Below the pieces are notes generated by a model. The model was not told where the DNA came from and did no database searches. It worked only from the letters and a program-made list of their open reading frames with translations. Positions 6,354-9,553 of a DNA stretch of 9,553 nt are shown here, piece after piece. The stretch covers positions 1 to 9,553 of the forward strand of contig JACCUC010000293.1 in the NCBI GenBank assembly GCA_013812065.1. Direction: 5' to 3'. This DNA is from Thermoleophilaceae bacterium (GTDB lineage Bacteria > Actinomycetota > Thermoleophilia > Solirubrobacterales > Thermoleophilaceae). How positions within the stretch are numbered: the stretch's first letter is position 1; every line of letters begins with the position of its first letter. A program made the translations under genes and the position numbers.

Positions 6354-7292
6354 GTGGCCTCGCCCGCCTCCGCGCCGACCACGCGCCGCTTCGAGGAGCT
6401 CGTGCTCGACTTCCTCGCCCACCTCGAGCTCGAGCGCGGGCTCGCCCGCAACACGCTCACCGCCTACCGATCGGACCTCCTGCACTTCGGTCGCCACCTG
6501 GCCGAGCGCGGCTCGGACCCCGAGACCGCCTCGCCCCGCGACCTCGCCGACTACCTCGCCCACCTGGCCTCGGGCGACAGCGGGCGTACGGCGTCCCCAG
6601 CCACGCTGCGCCGCCGGTCGGCCTGCCTGCGCTCCTTCTACCGCCACCTGCGCCGCGAGGGGCTGCGCGAGTCCGATCCCACGACGGGGATATCGACTCC
6701 GCGCCGCCCCGCCCGCCTGCCCGACGTCCTCAGCCGCGACGAGATTCGCGCCCTCCTCGCCCAGCCGAAGGGTACCGAGCCGCTGGCCCTGCGCGACCGC
6801 GCGCTGCTCGAGACCATGTACGCGTGCGGTCTGCGCGCCTCGGAGACCACGGGGCTCGAGCTGCGCGACCTCGATCTCGAAGCCGGGATCCTGCGTGCTC
6901 GCGGCAAGGGCTCAAAGGAGCGGATCGTGCCCGTCGGCCGGGCGGCACGGGCGGCGCTGCGGCCCTACCTCGAGCGGGGCCGGCTCAAGCTCGTCGGCGC
7001 GCGGGTCGAGGCCCGGATGTTCGTCAACGCGCGCGGGGCCCCGCTGACGCGCCAGGGCCTGCACGGGATCATCGAGCGCCACGCGCGCGCGGCCGGGCTC
7101 GCGGGCCGGCTGAGCCCGCACACCCTGCGTCACACCTTCGCCACCCACCTGCTTGCGGGCGGCTGCGACCTGCGTTCGCTACAGGAGATGCTCGGCCACG
7201 CCGACGTCTCGACGACGCAGATCTACACCCATCTCTCGACGGACCGACTCAAGGAGGTCTACTTCAGCGCCCATCCGCGCGCGGTGGAGTGA
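6354..7292 (+). CDS. xerD: Site-specific tyrosine recombinase XerD
   Basis: With XerC it resolves chromosome dimers at dif sites during segregation. The N-terminal SAM-like core-binding domain covers about 11-105, with ELERGLARNTLTAYRSDL at 25-42. The catalytic domain follows, with R161 (GLRASE), K185 (GKGSKER), H256 and R259 (SPHTLRHTFATHLL), H282 (LGHADVSTTQ) and nucleophile Y291 in IYTH. The full R-K-H-R-H-Y set is intact. At 312 residues it is slightly above the E. coli 298, through short N- and C-terminal additions. XerD rather than XerC is chosen from synteny (after the ADP-ribose pyrophosphatase, as with Rv1701). It is not flanked by phage genes or att-like repeats, so an integrase role is unlikely. 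The stop lies 30 bases before mutM. Confidence 0.92.
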   Translation: MASPASAPTTRRFEELVLDFLAHLELERGLARNTLTAYRSDLLHFGRHLAERGSDPETASPRDLADYLAHLASGDSGRTASPATLRRRSACLRSFYRHLRREGLRESDPTTGISTPRRPARLPDVLSRDEIRALLAQPKGTEPLALRDRALLETMYACGLRASETTGLELRDLDLEAGILRARGKGSKERIVPVGRAARAALRPYLERGRLKLVGARVEARMFVNARGAPLTRQGLHGIIERHARAAGLAGRLSPHTLRHTFATHLLAGGCDLRSLQEMLGHADVSTTQIYTHLSTDRLKEVYFSAHPRAVE

Positions 7293-7308
7293 GAGGCGGA
7301 CGAGCCAC

Positions 7309-7314
7309 TAGCCT
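7309..7314 (+). promoter_or_regulatory. Candidate -10 element for mutM (TAGCCT), leaderless spacing
   Basis: TAGCCT fits TANNNT and ends eight bases before the mutM ATG at 7323, so the transcript would start at or within a base or two of the start codon. TGGAGT at 7285-7290, 18 bp upstream, matches three of six bases of a -35. No Shine-Dalgarno is visible between the hexamer and the ATG. Confidence 0.4.
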
Positions 7315-7322
7315 CGGGCTCG

Positions 7323-8246
7323 ATGCCGGAGCTCCCCGAGGTCGAGACCATCCGCCGGGCTCTCGCCCCGCGAGTCGAGGGCTCCGTGCTCGAGCACCTG
7401 GAGATCCTCGATCCCCGCTTCTGCGCGCCGGCCCCGCCCGAGGAGCTCGAAGCCGCGGTGGCGGGACGGGCGGTCGAGCGGCTGACCCGGCGCGGCAAGT
7501 ATCTGGTCTGGGAGCTCGGCCCGCCGGCGGTTCAGACCGCCGGCGCGGTCGCCCCGGAACCGGTCTACCTCGTGCTCCACCTGCGCATGACCGGCAACCT
7601 ACTGCTCGCGGTGCGGCCCGACGCGCTCGAGACCCCTCACCTCCGCGTGCGCTTCGAGCTGCGCTCCGGCGACCGCGTGCTCTTCACCGACCCGCGCCGC
7701 TTCGGCACCGGCGTCCTCCTGCGAGGGCCCGAGGCCCGGGACGCCTACTTCGCCGCCCGCCTGGGCGTCGAGCCGCTCCATCCCGACTTCACCGCCGACG
7801 CGCTGGGTGCGCTCGCCGCCGGCCGCCGCACGCCGGTCAAGGCCTTCCTGCTGAGCCAGGAGCGGATCGCGGGAGTGGGGAACATCTACGCCGACGAGGC
7901 GCTCTTTCGCGCCGGCATCCACCCGCTGCGCCCGGTCGGGACGCTGCGGCGCAGCCAGCTCGCCGTGCTACGCGACGCGGTCGTCGAGTCGCTCGAGGCC
8001 GGCATCGACGCCCGCGGGGCGACGATCGACGACTTTCGCCAGCCCGACGGGGCGCGCGGCGCCTTCCAGGACCGCTTTCTCGTCCACCGCCGCGCCGGCG
8101 AGCCGTGTCCCGATTGCGGGCGCGAGATCGTCAAGCTCCGGGTGGCTCAGCGGGGGACCTACGTGTGCGAGGGGTGCCAGCCGCGCCCGCGGTCGCGGCG
8201 GCGTGGCCGCGGCGGCCCGGCCACCAGCGCACCGGCTCGCGCCTAG
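7323..8246 (+). CDS. mutM: Formamidopyrimidine-DNA glycosylase (Fpg/MutM)
   Basis: Bifunctional glycosylase/AP lyase that removes 8-oxoguanine and formamidopyrimidines from DNA. The mature N terminus MPELPEVETIRR carries catalytic P2 and E3, and K59 (RRGKYL) is the conserved beta-hairpin lysine. Also visible are M89 (LRMTGNL, intercalating loop), DPRRFG at 123-128, and GVGNIYADEALF at 184-195 (helix-two-turn-helix). The zinc finger has C262, C265, C282 and C285 with exact C-x2-C-x16-C-x2-C spacing, plus R277. At 307 residues it exceeds E. coli Fpg (269). The excess is an insertion at about 64-79, coded partly by a perfect hairpin, and a basic low-complexity tail after the finger (286-307). 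Its stop is one base from the convergent glutaredoxin stop. Confidence 0.96.
   Translation: MPELPEVETIRRALAPRVEGSVLEHLEILDPRFCAPAPPEELEAAVAGRAVERLTRRGKYLVWELGPPAVQTAGAVAPEPVYLVLHLRMTGNLLLAVRPDALETPHLRVRFELRSGDRVLFTDPRRFGTGVLLRGPEARDAYFAARLGVEPLHPDFTADALGALAAGRRTPVKAFLLSQERIAGVGNIYADEALFRAGIHPLRPVGTLRRSQLAVLRDAVVESLEAGIDARGATIDDFRQPDGARGAFQDRFLVHRRAGEPCPDCGREIVKLRVAQRGTYVCEGCQPRPRSRRRGRGGPATSAPARA
7522..7545 (+). repeat. Perfect 10-bp inverted repeat with 4-base loop inside mutM
   Basis: CGCCGGCGGT at 7522-7531 pairs exactly with ACCGCCGGCG at 7536-7545 around TCAG. It codes roughly residues 67-75, the centre of an insertion that E. coli-type Fpg proteins lack, between the strand after K59 and the LRMTG loop. 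It could be an inserted small palindromic element or an expansion of GC-rich coding DNA. Confidence 0.6.
8187..8212 (+). terminator. GC-rich hairpin in the 3' end of mutM, possible U-less terminator
   Basis: CCGCGGTCGC (8187-8196) pairs with GTGGCCGCGG (8203-8212) as RNA across a 6-base loop, using two G-U wobbles. It falls in the codons of the basic tail after the zinc finger, about 31 bases before the mutM stop. There is no T run. It might slow or end transcription in this tail-to-tail arrangement, which leaves no room for an intergenic terminator; chance in GC-rich DNA is also possible. Confidence 0.25.
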
Positions 8247-8247
8247 A

Positions 8248-8502
8248 TCACGCCGCCAGCAGCCGGGGCAGGCGCCCGTCGCGGTCGGCCTCGAGCAGCT
8301 CACGAAAGCCGCCGATCGAGCGCCCACCGACGAGGATCTGGGGGAAGGTCATTTGCCCGCTCGTCGCGACGAGCTTGGCGCGCCCGTCGGCGTCCTTGGC
8401 CAGGTTGACCTCCTCGAAGTCGATCCCCCGGGCGGTCAGCAGGGCCTTGGCCTGCGTGCAGAAGCCGCACGGCTCGGTCGTGTAGAGGATGACCCCTGCC
8501 AC
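8248..8502 (-). CDS. Glutaredoxin with CGFC active site
   Basis: An 84-residue single-domain thioredoxin-fold protein, the usual length for class I Grx3-like glutaredoxins. It probably reduces protein disulfides or thiol mixed disulfides and may supply ribonucleotide reductase. The active site is PCGFC (C12, C15), then the cis-proline segment MTFPQILVGG at 51-60, with TFP in place of the common TVP, and the GGFREL motif at 64-69 that contacts the thiol cofactor. CGFC mixes the monothiol-type CGF with a resolving cysteine and resembles the CGYC of mycoredoxin-1. The actinobacterial setting leaves open whether mycothiol, glutathione or another thiol is the partner. The start is GTG at 8502-8500 on the minus strand, with no Shine-Dalgarno but a TATCTT six bases upstream. 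It is the only - strand gene here. Confidence 0.9.
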   Translation of the reverse strand: MAGVILYTTEPCGFCTQAKALLTARGIDFEEVNLAKDADGRAKLVATSGQMTFPQILVGGRSIGGFRELLEADRDGRLPRLLAA

Positions 8503-8508
8503 GCGCCA

Positions 8509-8514
8509 AAGATA
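8509..8514 (-). promoter_or_regulatory. Candidate -10 element for the glutaredoxin gene (TATCTT), leaderless spacing
   Basis: On the minus strand TATCTT is followed by six bases and then the GTG start, so transcription would begin at the start codon. It lies in the 56-base divergent region shared with recO. I see no -35 match. Confidence 0.4.
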
Positions 8515-8558
8515 GCCGCGGCGGCGGCGTCCGCGACGCCTGCCAGCCTCCCTCGGCC

Positions 8559-9278
8559 ATGCCCGCGCCGTTCAAGACCGAGGCCGTCGTACTGCGCTCG
8601 ATCCGCTTCGGCGAGGCCGATCGCGTGCTTCACATCTACACCGCCGAGCGCGGTCGTCTCGGCGCGGTGGCCAAGGGGGTGCGACGTCCCAGGTCGCGCT
8701 TCGGGGGCCGGCTCGAGCCGTTCTTTCGCACCCGGCTCATCCTCCACGAGGGCCGCGGCGAGCTGTGCACGGTCACCTCGGCCGAGACCGTACACGCCCA
8801 TCCCGCGCTGCGCGAGCGCCGCGGCGCCCTCGAGCGCGCCACCGAGGCCTGCGACGCCGTCCTGCGCCTCTTCGATGCCGGCGAGCCGAACCGCCCCGCC
8901 TACCACCTGCTCTGCCACGAGCTGGCGCTGCTCGACTCCGAGCCCGCCGCAGCGACCCGCGCGCACGGCCTCGCCTTCCGGCTCAAGCTCGCGCTCGCCG
9001 CGGGCTTCCTCCCCGAGCTCGCCGCGTGCGCGACCTGTGGCGACCCCGAGGAGCTCACTGGCTTCTCGGCGAGCGCGGGCGGCGTCGTCTGCGCGGGCTG
9101 CGAGGCGAGCTCCTTTCCGTTCGAAAAGGAGGCTCACGACTTCCTTACCGCCGCTCTGGCAAGACCGCTCGCCGAGGCGCCCGAGGCGCTCGAGCCCGCT
9201 CTGCGCCAGGCCGATCGCGCGATCGCCGAGACGCTCGAGCACCACGCCCACGTGCGGCTGCGCCGCCTCGCCGCGTAA
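8559..9278 (+). CDS. recO: DNA repair protein RecO
   Basis: RecO works in the RecFOR pathway, helping load RecA onto SSB-coated single-stranded DNA and annealing strands. The 239 residues match the family length. The N-terminal OB fold (about 1-80) starts with the diagnostic FKTEAVVLRSIRFGEADRVL pattern and includes KGVRRPRSRFGG at 39-50. A helical domain follows. A four-cysteine zinc motif, C157-x2-C160 and C178-x2-C181, is typical of many RecO proteins, and a helical C terminus closes the protein. The ATG at 8559 leaves the OB fold complete. No clear Shine-Dalgarno is present; CAGCCT (8544-8549), one base off TANNNT, sits nine bases before the ATG. It is divergent from the glutaredoxin gene and 57 bases before dgt. 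Confidence 0.94.
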   Translation: MPAPFKTEAVVLRSIRFGEADRVLHIYTAERGRLGAVAKGVRRPRSRFGGRLEPFFRTRLILHEGRGELCTVTSAETVHAHPALRERRGALERATEACDAVLRLFDAGEPNRPAYHLLCHELALLDSEPAAATRAHGLAFRLKLALAAGFLPELAACATCGDPEELTGFSASAGGVVCAGCEASSFPFEKEAHDFLTAALARPLAEAPEALEPALRQADRAIAETLEHHAHVRLRRLAA

Positions 9279-9292
9279 GCTCTCACCGGTCA

Positions 9293-9310
9293 CGACCGAC
9301 GCCACGGTCG
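9293..9310 (+). other. Short inverted repeat in the recO-dgt gap
   Basis: CGACCG (9293-9298) pairs with CGGTCG (9305-9310) over a 6-base loop, 15 bases after the recO stop. No T run follows. It is a weak terminator or operator candidate, and it is weaker than the repeats before recN. Confidence 0.2.
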
Positions 9311-9335
9311 GCCGCGAAATGAGACCTGACCATCT

Positions 9336-9553
9336 ATGGTGACCGCCGCCCCACCCGTCCCGTTGCGCGACCGCATCCAGGCCCTCGAGGACGCCTTCCT
9401 CTCGCCGCTTGCCACGCGCTCGTACCCGGCTCGGCGGGCCGTGGCGGAGGAGGACTCGCCGGTGCGGACTCCGTTCGCCCGCGACCGCGACCGGATCGTC
9501 CACTCGAAGGCGTTTCGCCGTCTCAAGCACAAGACCCAGGTCTTCATCTCCCC
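9336..9553 (+). CDS. dgt: dGTPase-like dNTP triphosphohydrolase, N-terminal part (3' truncated by window edge)
   Basis: Only 72 codons are inside the window. The segment FARDRDRIVHSKAFRRLKHK at residues 47-66, continuing TQVF, is the hallmark N-terminal motif of HD-superfamily deoxyguanosinetriphosphate triphosphohydrolases, which split dNTPs to nucleoside and triphosphate. H56 may be one of the metal-site histidines; the H...HD...D residues lie beyond the edge. The earlier EDAFLSPLATRSYPARRAV region (18-36) fits the actinobacterial subgroup. ATG at 9336 and GTG at 9339 are adjacent possible starts; I see no Shine-Dalgarno. In many actinobacteria dgt is followed by dnaG, which would be my guess for the next gene. 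Confidence 0.9.
   Translation, partial: MVTAAPPVPLRDRIQALEDAFLSPLATRSYPARRAVAEEDSPVRTPFARDRDRIVHSKAFRRLKHKTQVFIS

Noticed and set aside
6347..8485. A 712-codon open frame on the plus strand through xerD, mutM and the glutaredoxin region
   Set aside because: Arg/Pro/Ala-dominated translation with no domain, spanning three well-supported genes in other frames or strands.
8436..9530. A 364-codon minus-strand open frame opposite recO and dgt
   Set aside because: Antisense to recO and dgt, which have clear motifs; no own family features.
1..9553. CRISPR array, insertion sequence, attachment site or tandem repeat
   Set aside because: No spaced direct repeats, transposase motifs or flanking duplications were seen; xerD fits the housekeeping recombinase by motif and neighbourhood.

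Overview
The window is a dense, very GC-rich stretch of chromosome. Nine complete protein genes plus two partial ones cover almost all of it, and no gap between genes exceeds 139 bases. GC-rich codon third positions, many GTG starts, and the order tlyA-nadK-recN-pyrG-ADP-ribose pyrophosphatase-xerD point to Actinomycetota. That order parallels the Mycobacterium tuberculosis Rv1694-Rv1701 region. The protein style and the genes that differ from the mycobacterial order suggest a deep-branching class such as Thermoleophilia (Solirubrobacterales-like). The phylum is well supported; the class is my inference.

Layout, left to right. Positions 1-153 hold the end of a TlyA-type rRNA methyltransferase, which overlaps nadK (NAD kinase, 150-1007) by four bases. 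A 139-base gap follows, carrying an 18-base palindrome and two further inverted repeats, ahead of recN (1147-2844). Then come pyrG (CTP synthase, 2929-4587), an M20 metallopeptidase (4613-5752), a Nudix ADP-ribose pyrophosphatase (5783-6310), xerD (6354-7292) and mutM/fpg (7323-8246), all on the + strand. A glutaredoxin gene (8248-8502, - strand) converges on mutM with one base between the stop codons. It diverges from recO (8559-9278). The window ends in the first 72 codons of a dGTPase-like dgt (9336 to the edge).

Functionally the genes are housekeeping. They serve genome upkeep (RecN and RecO recombinational repair, MutM base excision, XerD chromosome dimer resolution) and nucleotide or cofactor supply (NAD kinase, CTP synthase, ADP-ribose hydrolase, dNTP hydrolase, and glutaredoxin as a possible reductant for ribonucleotide reductase). 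The M20 peptidase is the odd member. Compared with mycobacteria, the steA and mctB genes usually found between recN and pyrG are missing, and the peptidase sits between pyrG and the Nudix gene.

I found no mobile element, CRISPR array, tRNA, rRNA, phage gene or evident new multi-gene system. The most interesting signals are small. They are the palindrome before recN, which shares the AAC-N4-GTT core of Gram-positive LexA boxes; a recurring TAGCNT/TANNNT hexamer 6-8 bases before start codons, suggesting leaderless transcription; a perfect 10-bp hairpin inside an insertion in MutM; a second hairpin in the MutM tail; and a CGFC active site in the glutaredoxin.
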